Source: CAG-390 sp045543615
Lineage (GTDB): Bacteria > Bacillota > Clostridia > Oscillospirales > CAG-272
Assembly: GCA_045543615.1 (NCBI GenBank)
Contig: JAZPXL010000007.1
Location: 57,151-121,150, forward strand
DNA length: 64,000 nt
Reading direction: 5' to 3'
Positions within the stretch are counted from its first letter, which is position 1; the number at the start of each line of letters is the position of its first letter. The position numbers and the translations under genes are program-made. The notes below the pieces were generated by a model. The model made no database searches, was not told the DNA's origin, and was given only the letters and a program-made list of their open reading frames with translations. Positions 25,468-34,333 of the stretch are shown here, piece by piece.

Positions 25468-26517
25468 TCAATAAAAAATTGCGTTGTCGGGAAGCTTTCC
25501 GCCTACCGAGGAGGGAACTTGTGCATAAAGTGCACCCCAGAACTTGTTAAGCGCGCTGTTCATAGCTTCACCCGTGAGATAAGTGATGTTACATCTCGGA
25601 AGAGCGTTGGTTACAAGCGTTTCATTTGCAACGATACCTGCAGAAACGATGAACTTTGCAGCTTCCTTGGCGTCTGCATTTACTGTATCGACTGATGCCT
25701 TGTATTCCTTGAGGAAATTCTCGACAGCTATGGGATGAGCATCAACAAATTCTTTTCTTGCAATTATGCAGCCCTGAACAAGTTCAGTGCCCGTGAGTGT
25801 CTTCCACTCCTTTGTGAAGTCAATAGCTACACGGAGCGAGGCGTTCTTTGTAACTGCAGCTGTAACCTTGGGCTCAGGAATAACTCCAAGGGATGCCTTG
25901 CCGGATGCAAGAGCTGTTGTCAGCTCGTCGGGGCTTCCGTAGGTGTAGTCAAGAGTTACTTTGTCTGCGATGCCGGCAAGCTCAAGAAGAGCCTTGAGAA
26001 CATATTCAGGGTTCGATCCCTGACCGGGAAGATATACTGTCTTGCCTTCAAGATCATTGATGGAGTTTACGGTTGATCCGTTCTCGACAAGATAAAGCAC
26101 GCCGAGTGTGTTTACAGCAAGAACTTTAATTCCGCCCTGAGTCTTGTTGTAGAGAACTGCTGCGAGGTTTGTGGGAACTGCTGCTATATCGACGCTCTTG
26201 CTGATAACCAAGGGAGCAACGAGTGTTGCATCAGAATAGAAATCAATCTTTGCATTAAGATCAGTCTTGTTGTCTCTTATGTTGCAGAAAAGAGGAGCGA
26301 TGCCAAAGCCTGTTGTTCCGTTGAGAACCGCGACCTTGATCTCTGTGTCGTCCGTTGGAGGAGTCGTTGTATCGTCACCGTCAGGAGTGCTGTCGGAGGT
26401 TGGATTGTTGGGAGCAGTTGTGTCATCTCCGTTTTCGTTGGGATTGCAGGAAGCAAACGAGAGGAGAAGCGTGAGTGCAAGTGTGAGTGCGATGAGAGTT
26501 GCGAATAGTTTTTTCAT
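25468..26517 (-). CDS. ABC importer substrate-binding lipoprotein (NMT1/SsuA-like)
   Basis: 349 aa from ATG 26517, which has AAAGGA upstream; an earlier ATG at 26559 lies in the regulator's end. Lipoprotein signal: MKK, hydrophobic core, lipobox LLSFASC, then an Asp/Thr/Pro linker of about 40 residues. The binding domain follows the NMT1/SsuA plan: KVAVLNGTTGFGIAPLF, DIAAVPTNLAAVLYN, GKTVYLPGQGSNPEYVLKAL, LASGKASLGVIPEP. The ligand is not predictable. Regulated, by position, by the Crp/Fnr-type gene just upstream. Confidence 0.88.
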   Translation of the reverse strand: MKKLFATLIALTLALTLLLSFASCNPNENGDDTTAPNNPTSDSTPDGDDTTTPPTDDTEIKVAVLNGTTGFGIAPLFCNIRDNKTDLNAKIDFYSDATLVAPLVISKSVDIAAVPTNLAAVLYNKTQGGIKVLAVNTLGVLYLVENGSTVNSINDLEGKTVYLPGQGSNPEYVLKALLELAGIADKVTLDYTYGSPDELTTALASGKASLGVIPEPKVTAAVTKNASLRVAIDFTKEWKTLTGTELVQGCIIARKEFVDAHPIAVENFLKEYKASVDTVNADAKEAAKFIVSAGIVANETLVTNALPRCNITYLTGEAMNSALNKFWGALYAQVPSSVGGKLPDNAIFY

Positions 26518-26552
26518 AGTTTTTTGTCCTTTCGATTTTTTATGAGAATGCG

Positions 26553-27233
26553 TTAGCATAGTTCTTCAAGCTTTTGTTTGTCAATTATACGGACGGTATC
26601 GTTTTCTCTTACAATAGCACCTGAAAGAGAGAGTGCATCAAACGCACGATAGAGCGATGCTCGTCCGATGTCGAGTGCCTCGGCAAGCGCAGTCATCGAC
26701 ATACCGATGGTGATAGTTCCGCTTTCATAGAGGGGCGAAGACTTGATAAACAGTGCAAGTCTTCTGTCGGCAGAGCCACCTGTCACACAATCTATCCTTG
26801 AATTAAGAAACGCCACCTTGCTTGAGAGAAAGCGAATGAGATTGTTTCGGGCACATCCATCACTCTCCGAGTCAAGCAGAGACACAAAGGCTTGTCTATC
26901 AAAGAAGAAAAGCTCTGAATGTCGGTCACCACAGGAAAAGATTCTTGTGTGAGGTGGAGCATCAGCGAAAAGTCCTGCAACACCGACGGCCTCTCCGGGC
27001 GAGACAAAACGCAAAAGAGCCTTTCTGTCTTTGTCGGAGGAGTAAATTACACACCTGCCTGAAAGCAGAACGCCTACCGTTGCGTTTCCACTATCGTCAG
27101 TGAGTGAAAATTCCTCACCGGGCATATATTTGCGAATATAACCATTTGCAATGATGTGCTTTTTTATTAAAGCAGGATCACATCCACAAAATAATTTTAT
27201 TGCAGAAATGAGATTTATTTGATTTTGTTCCAT
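26553..27233 (-). CDS. Crp/Fnr-family transcriptional regulator
   Basis: 226 aa from ATG 27233; ATG 27242 adds three residues. The cyclic-nucleotide-type beta-barrel (about 20-130) has YMPGEEFSLTD and RFVSPGEAVGVAGLFAD. The C-terminal helix-turn-helix (about 170-215) is MTALAEALDIGRASLYRAFDALSLSGAI. It has none of the Fnr N-terminal cysteines for an iron-sulfur cluster. The ABC importer starts 35 bp downstream, so it probably regulates that operon and itself through the palindrome at 27258-27282. Confidence 0.87.
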   Translation of the reverse strand: MEQNQINLISAIKLFCGCDPALIKKHIIANGYIRKYMPGEEFSLTDDSGNATVGVLLSGRCVIYSSDKDRKALLRFVSPGEAVGVAGLFADAPPHTRIFSCGDRHSELFFFDRQAFVSLLDSESDGCARNNLIRFLSSKVAFLNSRIDCVTGGSADRRLALFIKSSPLYESGTITIGMSMTALAEALDIGRASLYRAFDALSLSGAIVRENDTVRIIDKQKLEELC

Positions 27234-27257
27234 AAAAGTCATCCTTTACAATTAGAG

Positions 27258-27282
27258 TGTATCAAATGAGACATCTGATACA
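27258..27282. promoter_or_regulatory. Candidate operator: TGTATCA-N11-TGATACA
   Basis: Perfect 7-bp inverted repeat, 25 bp overall, placed just downstream of the minus-strand -10 and over the predicted transcription start of the Crp/Fnr-type gene. Repression or autoregulation by that protein is inference. Confidence 0.55.
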
Positions 27283-27287
27283 ATCAT

Positions 27288-27316
27288 ATTATAACATACG
27301 GACAAGCAAAAATCAA
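27288..27316 (-). promoter_or_regulatory. SigA promoter of the regulator-ABC importer operon
   Basis: Minus-strand TTGATT (27311-27316), 17 bp, TATAAT (27288-27293). It is divergent from the promoter at 27359. Confidence 0.75.
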
Positions 27317-27358
27317 TAGTATATTTGTAATATAAATGTCAATTAGAACACAATTCTA

Positions 27359-27387
27359 TTGACAAATTTGACAAAGTGGTATATAAT
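27359..27387 (+). promoter_or_regulatory. Consensus SigA promoter of the sugar-salvage operon
   Basis: TTGACA (27359-27364), 17 bp, TATAAT (27382-27387), a full consensus match. A second TTGACA lies at 27368-27373. Confidence 0.85.
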
Positions 27388-27428
27388 AAGTAGAGATATA
27401 AATTAAAATGCGAAAGTAGGGGCAAAAT

Positions 27429-28340
27429 TTGACACTTCTTATACTTGCGGCAGGAATGGGCTCCCGATTTGGTGGAATGAAGCAAATTACACCTGTTGGA
27501 CCCGGTGGAGAATTTATTATAGATTACTCGTGCTTTGATGCAATAAGAGCAGGATTTGACAAAATTGTTTTTGTCATAAAGAAAGAAAACTACGAAATAT
27601 TCAGAGAAAGCGTTGGCAGAAGAGTAGAAAAATTCGCAACTGTTGAATATGCTTTCCAAGAGCTTGATGCACTGCCTGAGGGCTTCTCTGTGCCCGATGG
27701 AAGAGTTAAGCCTTGGGGAACGGCTCACGCTATGCTTGCGGCAAAGGATATTATAACAGATCCGTTTGCTACTATTAATGCAGATGATTTTTACGGTAAG
27801 GAGACTTATAGAATTATCTTTGACTTTCTCAAGAACAGTAAGAAGGTAGATGATAAGTATTCTTTCGCTATGGCAGGCTATCGTCTGGCTAATACACTTA
27901 CAGAGAATGGAACAGTTTCAAGAGGTATTTGTAAGGTAGACTCTGACGGCAAGCTCGTTGATATAACTGAGAGAACAAAGATACGTGCGTCAGCAAATGA
28001 TGCAGAATATGAGACGGACTATGGAGAATGGACTTTTGTATCAGGAGATAGCGTTGCATCAATGAACTTCTTTGCGTTTACACCTGAAATTTTCGATTTC
28101 GCAGAAAAGCATTTTGCAGAATTTCTTCTAAATATGAAAGATCCGGCTAAATCCGAGTTCTATCTCCCGACTGTTGCAAGTCTCGCTATGAGTGAGGGCT
28201 TTGCTACCGTAAGCGTCTGCCCGACACCTGAAAGATGGCACGGCGTTACATATGCTGCCGACAGACAGGGTCTTGAGGCAGAAATTCGCAATATGATTGC
28301 ACGTGGAGAGTATTCAGAAAATTTATGGAGGACTACATAA
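27429..28340 (+). CDS. Sugar-1-phosphate nucleotidyltransferase
   Basis: 303 aa, TTG start with AGGGG 7 nt upstream. GT-A nucleotidyltransferase fold: LILAAGMGSRFGGMKQ (nucleotide-binding loop), KPWGTAHAMLAAKD, and the metal-binding INADDFYG. It differs from GalU/RmlA in loop wording, so the NTP and sugar are uncertain. Four bases before a NahK-like kinase and in one operon with galE and galM, it most likely makes UDP-sugars from the kinase product. That role matches the uridylyltransferase of lacto-N-biose pathways but from a different family (inference). Confidence 0.85.
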   Translation: MTLLILAAGMGSRFGGMKQITPVGPGGEFIIDYSCFDAIRAGFDKIVFVIKKENYEIFRESVGRRVEKFATVEYAFQELDALPEGFSVPDGRVKPWGTAHAMLAAKDIITDPFATINADDFYGKETYRIIFDFLKNSKKVDDKYSFAMAGYRLANTLTENGTVSRGICKVDSDGKLVDITERTKIRASANDAEYETDYGEWTFVSGDSVASMNFFAFTPEIFDFAEKHFAEFLLNMKDPAKSEFYLPTVASLAMSEGFATVSVCPTPERWHGVTYAADRQGLEAEIRNMIARGEYSENLWRTT

Positions 28341-28343
28341 TTT

Positions 28344-29429
28344 ATGGATAATATAGTGGATGTTGTCAAGGCTTTTGCAATTGAAGCGGACTTTGTGTCG
28401 TGCTCCGAATGTACAGCAGGACATATCAATTCTACATTCTTTGTTGATTGCGCTGACGGTAGCAGATACGTTCTTCAGCGAATCAATACATCGGTTTTCC
28501 GTGATGTTGAGCTTTTAATGAACAATATTGTCAGCGTCACATCTCACATACATAATAAGCTTATAGCTGAGGGAAAGGATCCCTTGCGTGGTACTCTTCA
28601 TTTCTGCAAAACACAGGACGGAAAGTATTATCATATCGACAAAAGCGGTAACGCCTGGAGACTGTACAGACATATAGGTGGAGTTGATTGCTACAACAGC
28701 GCAGACGATCCCGAGATATTCGAGCGAGTCGGTGCAGCGTTTGGCCACTTCCAGATGCAGCTTTCTGATTATGATGCGTCATCCTTGCGTGAAACTATCC
28801 CGAATTTTCATAACACACCATCTCGTCTGGCTGATTTTCGTGTAGCTCTCAAGGCTGATGTGGCGCACAGAGCCCAAAGCATACCCGAGGAGATTGCGTT
28901 TGTTCTTGAGCGAGAAGAGCTTTGTTCTTATATTACAGATAGGATAGAAAACGGAACAATTCCTCTCCGTGTAACACACAACGATACAAAGCTCAATAAT
29001 CTGCTTATTGACAGCGAAAGCGGTGAGCCTATTTGCGTAATTGACCTTGACACAATTATGCCCGGTTCGGTGCTCTTTGACTTTGGTGATGCCATACGTT
29101 TTGGTGCGTCAAGCGCAGCTGAGGACGAAACGGATCTCGCAAAGGTATATATCAGAGAGGATTATTTTGATGCATTTACCAAGGGTTTTGTAGGTGGACT
29201 TGAAAATTCACTTACAGAGACAGAGGTTCTTGAGCTTCCTATGGGTGCTCTCGTTATCACACTTGAGCTTGGAATCAGATTTCTTACGGACTATCTCAAC
29301 GGTGACACGTATTTCAGAATTCACTACAAAGAGCAGAATCTTGATCGTGCACGCAATCAGTTCAAGCTTGTGATGGATATGGAGGCAAAAATGCCCCGTA
29401 TGCGTGAAATAGTAAAAAAATATCTTTAA
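28344..29429 (+). CDS. NahK-like anomeric sugar 1-kinase (APH fold)
   Basis: 361 aa phosphotransferase of the aminoglycoside-kinase fold. Brenner motif VTHNDTKLNNLL with catalytic D214 and metal-binding D234 in VIDLDTIMPGSVLFDFGD. Overall layout and wording resemble N-acetylhexosamine 1-kinase NahK/LnpB, which phosphorylates GlcNAc and GalNAc at C1. Operon partners (nucleotidyltransferase, GalE, GalM) fit such a role. Galactose or another hexose as substrate cannot be excluded. Confidence 0.82.
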   Translation: MDNIVDVVKAFAIEADFVSCSECTAGHINSTFFVDCADGSRYVLQRINTSVFRDVELLMNNIVSVTSHIHNKLIAEGKDPLRGTLHFCKTQDGKYYHIDKSGNAWRLYRHIGGVDCYNSADDPEIFERVGAAFGHFQMQLSDYDASSLRETIPNFHNTPSRLADFRVALKADVAHRAQSIPEEIAFVLEREELCSYITDRIENGTIPLRVTHNDTKLNNLLIDSESGEPICVIDLDTIMPGSVLFDFGDAIRFGASSAAEDETDLAKVYIREDYFDAFTKGFVGGLENSLTETEVLELPMGALVITLELGIRFLTDYLNGDTYFRIHYKEQNLDRARNQFKLVMDMEAKMPRMREIVKKYL

Positions 29430-29447
29430 ATAAACAGAGGTTTAATT

Positions 29448-30461
29448 ATGGCAATTCTTGTTACCGGTGGAGCCGGATTCATTGGATCACACACTGTGGT
29501 AGAGCTTATCGAAGCAGGCAGAGAAGTAATTATTATTGATAACTTCTCGAACAGTAAGCCAGAGGTACTCAACAGAATCGAAAAGATTACAGGCGTACGC
29601 CCCCGTCTTTATGCTGTTGATCTTCTTGACCTTGAGGCGACACGTAAGGTTTTTGCTGAAAACGAAATTGAGGCAGTTATCCATTTCGCAGGACTTAAGG
29701 CAGTAGGTGAGTCCGTATCCCAGCCTCTTCGTTACTACAGCCACAACTTTGATGCTACATTTAATCTTTGCCGTGCAATGATTGAATTTGGCGTTGGCAA
29801 TATCGTGTTCTCATCATCTGCTACTGTATACGGTAATCCCGCAACAGTTCCGATCAAGGAGGATTTCCCTCTCTCCACAACAAATCCCTATGGCGAGACT
29901 AAGCTTGTAATTGAGCGTATGCTAAGAGATATTCAGTGCGCCGGAGAGCTTCGCAGCGTATCTATTCTTAGATATTTCAATCCCATTGGAGCGCACGAGT
30001 CAGGTCTTATAGGAGAAGACCCCAAGGGTATTCCGAACAATCTTCTTCCTTATATTACACAGACGGCTATCGGAAAGCTTGAAAAGCTTCACGTATACGG
30101 CAACGATTATCCTACACACGATGGTACAGGCGTCCGTGATTATATTCACGTAGTTGACCTTGCAAGAGCACATCTTAAGGCACTTGACAGAGCTCTTGAG
30201 GTTGAGGCTACTGAATACTTTAATATTGGTACAGGCGTTGGCTATTCAGTTCTTGACATCGTAAAGGCATTTGAGAGCGCAAGTGGTAAGACAGTTCCTT
30301 ATGTTATTGACGCTCGTCGCCCCGGTGATATTCCCGAGTGCTATGCAGATCCTACTCTTGCAAAAGAGGTTCTCGGCTGGGAGGCTGAATATGATATAGT
30401 TCGTATGTGCCGTGATGCTGACCGTTGGCAGTCAATGAACCCCGACGGCTACACCGACTGA
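29448..30461 (+). CDS. galE: UDP-glucose 4-epimerase
   Basis: 337 aa extended short-chain dehydrogenase. NAD-binding GGAGFIGSHT at residues 7-16, catalytic SSSATVYG and the Y-x3-K pair in NPYGETKLVIE, then RYFNPIGAHESGLIGEDP and HVYGNDYPTHDGTGVRDYIHV, all standard for GalE. It interconverts UDP-Glc/UDP-Gal and often UDP-GlcNAc/UDP-GalNAc. Third gene of the operon. Confidence 0.97.
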   Translation: MAILVTGGAGFIGSHTVVELIEAGREVIIIDNFSNSKPEVLNRIEKITGVRPRLYAVDLLDLEATRKVFAENEIEAVIHFAGLKAVGESVSQPLRYYSHNFDATFNLCRAMIEFGVGNIVFSSSATVYGNPATVPIKEDFPLSTTNPYGETKLVIERMLRDIQCAGELRSVSILRYFNPIGAHESGLIGEDPKGIPNNLLPYITQTAIGKLEKLHVYGNDYPTHDGTGVRDYIHVVDLARAHLKALDRALEVEATEYFNIGTGVGYSVLDIVKAFESASGKTVPYVIDARRPGDIPECYADPTLAKEVLGWEAEYDIVRMCRDADRWQSMNPDGYTD

Positions 30462-30476
30462 TTTGGAGACGCAGTT

Positions 30477-31517
30477 ATGGAAAAGAAAACATTTGGCTAC
30501 ATAGACGGCAGAGAGGTTTCTCTCTATACGCTCAAATCAAAGGACGGCGCACTTGAAGCTACCGTCTCTGATTACGGAGCTACTATTATTCGTGTTCGTC
30601 TAACACTTAAGAGTGGAGAGGTCAGAGACCTTGTCAGAGGATATGACACGCTTGAGTCCTATATGAACGCAGATGGCTATCTTGGCGCAGTTGTCGGCAG
30701 AGTCGGCAACCGTATTGCTGTTGGCAAGTTCGAGCTTGACGGAGTTAAATATTCGCTCTATTGCAACAATGGCGCAAACCATCTTCACGGTGGCAAGATT
30801 GGCTTTGATAAAAAAATCTATTCCGTAACAGTTTTGGCTGACAATAAGATCAAGCTCACAGCCACCTCTCCCGATGGTGAGGAAGGCTATCCGGGAACGG
30901 TTGAGTATTCTGTAACCTATACGCTTACCGATGAAAACGGTCTTAAGCTTGATTATTTTGCTACAACTGACAAGGCAACACCCATCAATCTTACAAACCA
31001 CGTATATTTCAACCTTGCAGGCAAGGGAGATGTCGCAGAGCATATAGCTTGGGTTGATGCTGACAGATTCATTCCCACAGACGAAGGACTTATTCCCACG
31101 GGAGAGATCCCGTCCGTTGAGGGTACGGCATTTGACTTCAGAGAAATGAAGAGAATTGGTGACGCTCTCCGGTCGGGCGATAAGGACATCGAAATCGGTG
31201 GTGGACTTGACCATTGTGTTGTCTTTACCGACAGAGGAGAGGGATTCTTTAAGAGAGTAAGCGTTCTGTCTCCTGATCACGATGTTGAGCTTCAGATGTA
31301 TACAGACGCACCTGCTGTTCAGTTTTATAGTGGAAACTTCCTCGGTAACCCGGACTTCCCGTTCAGAGGCGGCGAGGCACAGTTTAAGCGAGCAGCATTC
31401 TGCCTTGAGTCAGAGGCTATGCCCGACTCGATCAATCATCCCAATTTCACAAACACCGTTCTCCGTCCCGGTGAAGAGTATAAGACATCTACGGAGTACA
31501 GGTTTATCGCACTTTAA
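30477..31517 (+). CDS. galM: Aldose 1-epimerase (mutarotase)
   Basis: 346 aa. The GalM active-site pieces are present: VGRVGNRIAVGKF, NGANHLHGGKIGFDK (catalytic His), NLTNHVYFNLAG, GGLDHCVV and VQFYSGNFL, then a Glu near the end (CLESEAMPDSINHPNF). It converts beta- to alpha-aldose for the anomeric kinase. Last gene of the operon, with a terminator 12 bp after the stop. Confidence 0.95.
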   Translation: MEKKTFGYIDGREVSLYTLKSKDGALEATVSDYGATIIRVRLTLKSGEVRDLVRGYDTLESYMNADGYLGAVVGRVGNRIAVGKFELDGVKYSLYCNNGANHLHGGKIGFDKKIYSVTVLADNKIKLTATSPDGEEGYPGTVEYSVTYTLTDENGLKLDYFATTDKATPINLTNHVYFNLAGKGDVAEHIAWVDADRFIPTDEGLIPTGEIPSVEGTAFDFREMKRIGDALRSGDKDIEIGGGLDHCVVFTDRGEGFFKRVSVLSPDHDVELQMYTDAPAVQFYSGNFLGNPDFPFRGGEAQFKRAAFCLESEAMPDSINHPNFTNTVLRPGEEYKTSTEYRFIAL

Positions 31518-31528
31518 TTCTTACAATA

Positions 31529-31570
31529 ATAATTCGAGCCACTGTTGTGTCTCGAATTATTTTTTTCCTT
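31529..31570 (+). terminator. galM operon terminator
   Basis: 10-bp stem ATAATTCGAG/CTCGAATTAT (31529-31538, 31551-31560) followed by a T-tract. Confidence 0.8.
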
Positions 31571-31618
31571 TCGGCATAAAATATTTTGTGAATGTTTGAT
31601 TATGAAAGGAAAATCAAT

Positions 31619-32821
31619 ATGAAAAAGAAGCTTACAAGTATAACAAAAACTATGCTTGCCTTTGCCATTGTGTTCTTAGTTTTAATACAAGCTGCTACGG
31701 TAGATACACTTGCGCTCACAAAAAACAGCGCAAACGCAGATACGATTGCTCTTCCGACAATGCAAGGGCGGCTCAACTGCAAAAGCGCAGTGCTTATGGA
31801 AGCAGAGACGGGCAGAATATTGTATGAACAAAACGCAAGAGAACCCCTGCCACCGGCTTCCGTAACTAAAATAATGACTCTGCTGCTTGTAATGGAAGCT
31901 ATCGAGAGAGGAGCGATTACTCTTGACACAATGCTGACGACATCAGCAAATGCAGCATCAATGGGGGGCTCACAGATATTTCTGGAGGTCGGCGAGAGGA
32001 TGAGCGTTGATGACCTGATAAAAAGCGTTGTCATATCATCGGCAAATGATGCAGCAGTTGTGCTTGCAGAAGCTGTTAGTGGAAGCGAAGAGGCTTTTGT
32101 CGGCAGAATGAACGAAAGAGCACGTGAGCTTGGAATGGACGAGGCTGTGTTTGAAAACACAAACGGTCTTGATGATACAGCAAAATCGCACGTCCTGTCT
32201 GCAAGAGATATTGCGATTATGTCAAGAGAGCTTATTAAGTATGAAAAAATACTTGAGTACAGTTCAACCTGGATGGATAGCATTAGGGACGGTCAGTTTG
32301 GACTTACAAACACAAACAGACTTGTGCGTTTTTATTCGGGTGCAACCGGCCTTAAAACAGGTTCGACATCAAAGGCAAAGTTTTGTATAAGTGCAAGTGC
32401 GAAGCGTGACGGTATGCATTTGATTGCCGTAATAATGGGAGCTGAGAGCAGGGACACGAGAAATGCAGAGGCTGCAAAATTGCTCGATTGGGGCTTTGCA
32501 AATTTTTCACTTTACTCCTATTATCCCAAAGAAAACGGAGAGGTTCGACTTCTCGGTTCTGACAAAACTGAGACGGCGTTCGAGAGTGGGGAGTTTGTTT
32601 GCCTAGTTCCAAAGGGAAGCAGTAGGAGAGTTGTAGTTGACGTTGAGTTGCCACAAGAGGTCGAAGCACCTCTGAAAAAGGGCGACAAAATTGGCGTAGT
32701 CAGCTTTGTGCTCGATGGAAAAAACATAGGAACTGCTGACATATATGTTACAGAGGACTCAGAAAGGATAACTTTTAAACAAATATTCCTTGAAATTTTG
32801 AGGAAATGTTGTATATTATAA
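31619..32821 (+). CDS. D-alanyl-D-alanine carboxypeptidase (DacF/PBP5 type)
   Basis: 400 aa from ATG 31619 with AAAGGA upstream. N-terminal signal/anchor (about 8-28). Penicillin-binding active site complete: S81-x-x-K84 (SVTK), S141-A-N143 (SAND), K246-T-G (KTGS), plus NTNGL. A C-terminal beta-domain follows (about 300-380; EVEAPLKKGDKIGVVSF). It trims the terminal D-Ala of peptidoglycan stem peptides. Contrast with the motif-less homologue at 42407-43756. Confidence 0.93.
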   Translation: MKKKLTSITKTMLAFAIVFLVLIQAATVDTLALTKNSANADTIALPTMQGRLNCKSAVLMEAETGRILYEQNAREPLPPASVTKIMTLLLVMEAIERGAITLDTMLTTSANAASMGGSQIFLEVGERMSVDDLIKSVVISSANDAAVVLAEAVSGSEEAFVGRMNERARELGMDEAVFENTNGLDDTAKSHVLSARDIAIMSRELIKYEKILEYSSTWMDSIRDGQFGLTNTNRLVRFYSGATGLKTGSTSKAKFCISASAKRDGMHLIAVIMGAESRDTRNAEAAKLLDWGFANFSLYSYYPKENGEVRLLGSDKTETAFESGEFVCLVPKGSSRRVVVDVELPQEVEAPLKKGDKIGVVSFVLDGKNIGTADIYVTEDSERITFKQIFLEILRKCCIL

Positions 32822-32851
32822 ATTAATATATGATAAAATCAAAAAAAGATG

Positions 32852-32880
32852 TTGAAATCTGTCTCGATTAGTGGTAAAAT
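32852..32880 (+). promoter_or_regulatory. SigA promoter of pgi
   Basis: TTGAAA (32852-32857), 17 bp, TAAAAT (32875-32880). A further TATAAT is at 32887-32892. Confidence 0.6.
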
Positions 32881-32916
32881 ATACTGTATAATATCAAATA
32901 AAGGATGGCTGAACAT

Positions 32917-34251
32917 ATGGCAATCAGACTTGAAGACAAATTTGTCAAACCATTTATTACAGATGAAGAGATCAAAGCGATAGCTCCTGAGGTCGACGCT
33001 GCTGCTGCTGCGCTTCGTGCCGGTAGTGGAAAAGGCGCAGAGATGCGTGGCTGGCTCACTCTTCCCGAAAATTATGACCGTGACGAGTTCGCAAGAATTA
33101 AAGCTGCGGCAGAGAAGATCAAGAAGAGCTGTGATGTCTTCATTGTTATAGGTATTGGTGGATCTTACCTCGGCGCAAGAGCCGTTATAGAATTTCTTAA
33201 ATCTCCGAGATACAACCTTCTCAAGAAGGATACTCCCGATATTTATTTCTCAGGTTGTAATATCAGTGGTAGCGACCTCGAGGAGCTTATGGCAATCTGC
33301 GAGGGTAGGGATGTTTGCATAAACGTCATCTCCAAGTCAGGTACAACAACCGAGCCGGCAGTTGCATTTAGATATTTCCGTGCTTGGCTTGAAAACAAGT
33401 ACGGCAAGGATGGTGCTCGTGAGCGTATCTTTGTTACAACAGATAAGGCAAAGGGAACACTCAAGTCGTTCTCTACCGATGCAGGCTATGAAACATTCGT
33501 AGTTCCGGATGATGTCGGCGGAAGATTTTCCGTGCTTTCTGCAGTTGGACTGCTTCCTATCGCTGTGTCAGGTGTAGATATCGATGAGCTTATGGGTGGT
33601 GCAGCTGATGCAATGGGCGCACTTTCTTCCGGAGACGTTTACACAAATGATGCATATAAGTATGCCGCTATCAGGAATATTCTCTATCGCAAGGGTAAGG
33701 TTACTGAAATTTTCGTAGGATATGAGCCTTACGAGCAGATGTTCTGCGAATGGTGGAAGCAGCTTTATGGCGAGAGCGAGGGCAAGGACGGCAAGGGTCT
33801 TTATCCCTCTTCCGTTATCTTCTCGACAGATCTCCACTCCCTTGGACAGTATGTTCAGTCAGGTCTTCGCACACTCTTTGAGACAGTTCTTTCTATTGAA
33901 AAGCCTGACAGCAAGGCTGTTGTTCCGAACGATCCTGCAAACATTGATGGACTTAACTTCCTCTCCGGAATGCTTCTTGCTGATGTAAACCGTACAGCAA
34001 TGAACGGCACGCTTCTTGCACACGTTGATGGTGAAGTACCGAACATTGTTCTTTCTCTTGAAGAGAGAAATGCTCGTAACCTCGGCTATATGATTTACTT
34101 CTTTGAGCTTGCTTGCGCAGTTTCGGGATATGTTCTCGATGTCAATCCCTTTGACCAGCCCGGCGTTGAGGCTTACAAGAAGAATATGTTTGCCCTCCTC
34201 GGCAAGCCCGGTTACGAAGAAATGACAGAACAACTTCGTGCAAGACTGTAA
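32917..34251 (+). CDS. pgi: Glucose-6-phosphate isomerase
   Basis: 444 aa from ATG 32917; the ATG at 32905 overlaps the RBS AAAGGA and is unlikely. SIS-fold enzyme: VIGIGGSYLGARAVIEFL, ISKSGTTTEPAVAFR (sugar-phosphate binding), VPDDVGGRFSVLSAVGLLPIA, and QYVQSGLRTLFET with the catalytic Glu. Length fits the compact Firmicutes Pgi. It interconverts glucose-6-P and fructose-6-P. Apparently monocistronic. Confidence 0.97.
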   Translation: MAIRLEDKFVKPFITDEEIKAIAPEVDAAAAALRAGSGKGAEMRGWLTLPENYDRDEFARIKAAAEKIKKSCDVFIVIGIGGSYLGARAVIEFLKSPRYNLLKKDTPDIYFSGCNISGSDLEELMAICEGRDVCINVISKSGTTTEPAVAFRYFRAWLENKYGKDGARERIFVTTDKAKGTLKSFSTDAGYETFVVPDDVGGRFSVLSAVGLLPIAVSGVDIDELMGGAADAMGALSSGDVYTNDAYKYAAIRNILYRKGKVTEIFVGYEPYEQMFCEWWKQLYGESEGKDGKGLYPSSVIFSTDLHSLGQYVQSGLRTLFETVLSIEKPDSKAVVPNDPANIDGLNFLSGMLLADVNRTAMNGTLLAHVDGEVPNIVLSLEERNARNLGYMIYFFELACAVSGYVLDVNPFDQPGVEAYKKNMFALLGKPGYEEMTEQLRARL

Positions 34252-34267
34252 AATCGTAAAAAAAGAC

Positions 34268-34296
34268 TTGATTTTGTTTTAAAGATATTGTATAAT
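34268..34296 (+). promoter_or_regulatory. SigA promoter of the small P-loop gene
   Basis: TTGATT (34268-34273), 17 bp, TATAAT (34291-34296), with RBS AGGAGG at about 34323. Confidence 0.78.
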
Positions 34297-34333
34297 AGAT
34301 ATAGAAAAAAGAACCACATTGTAGGAGGTTACT

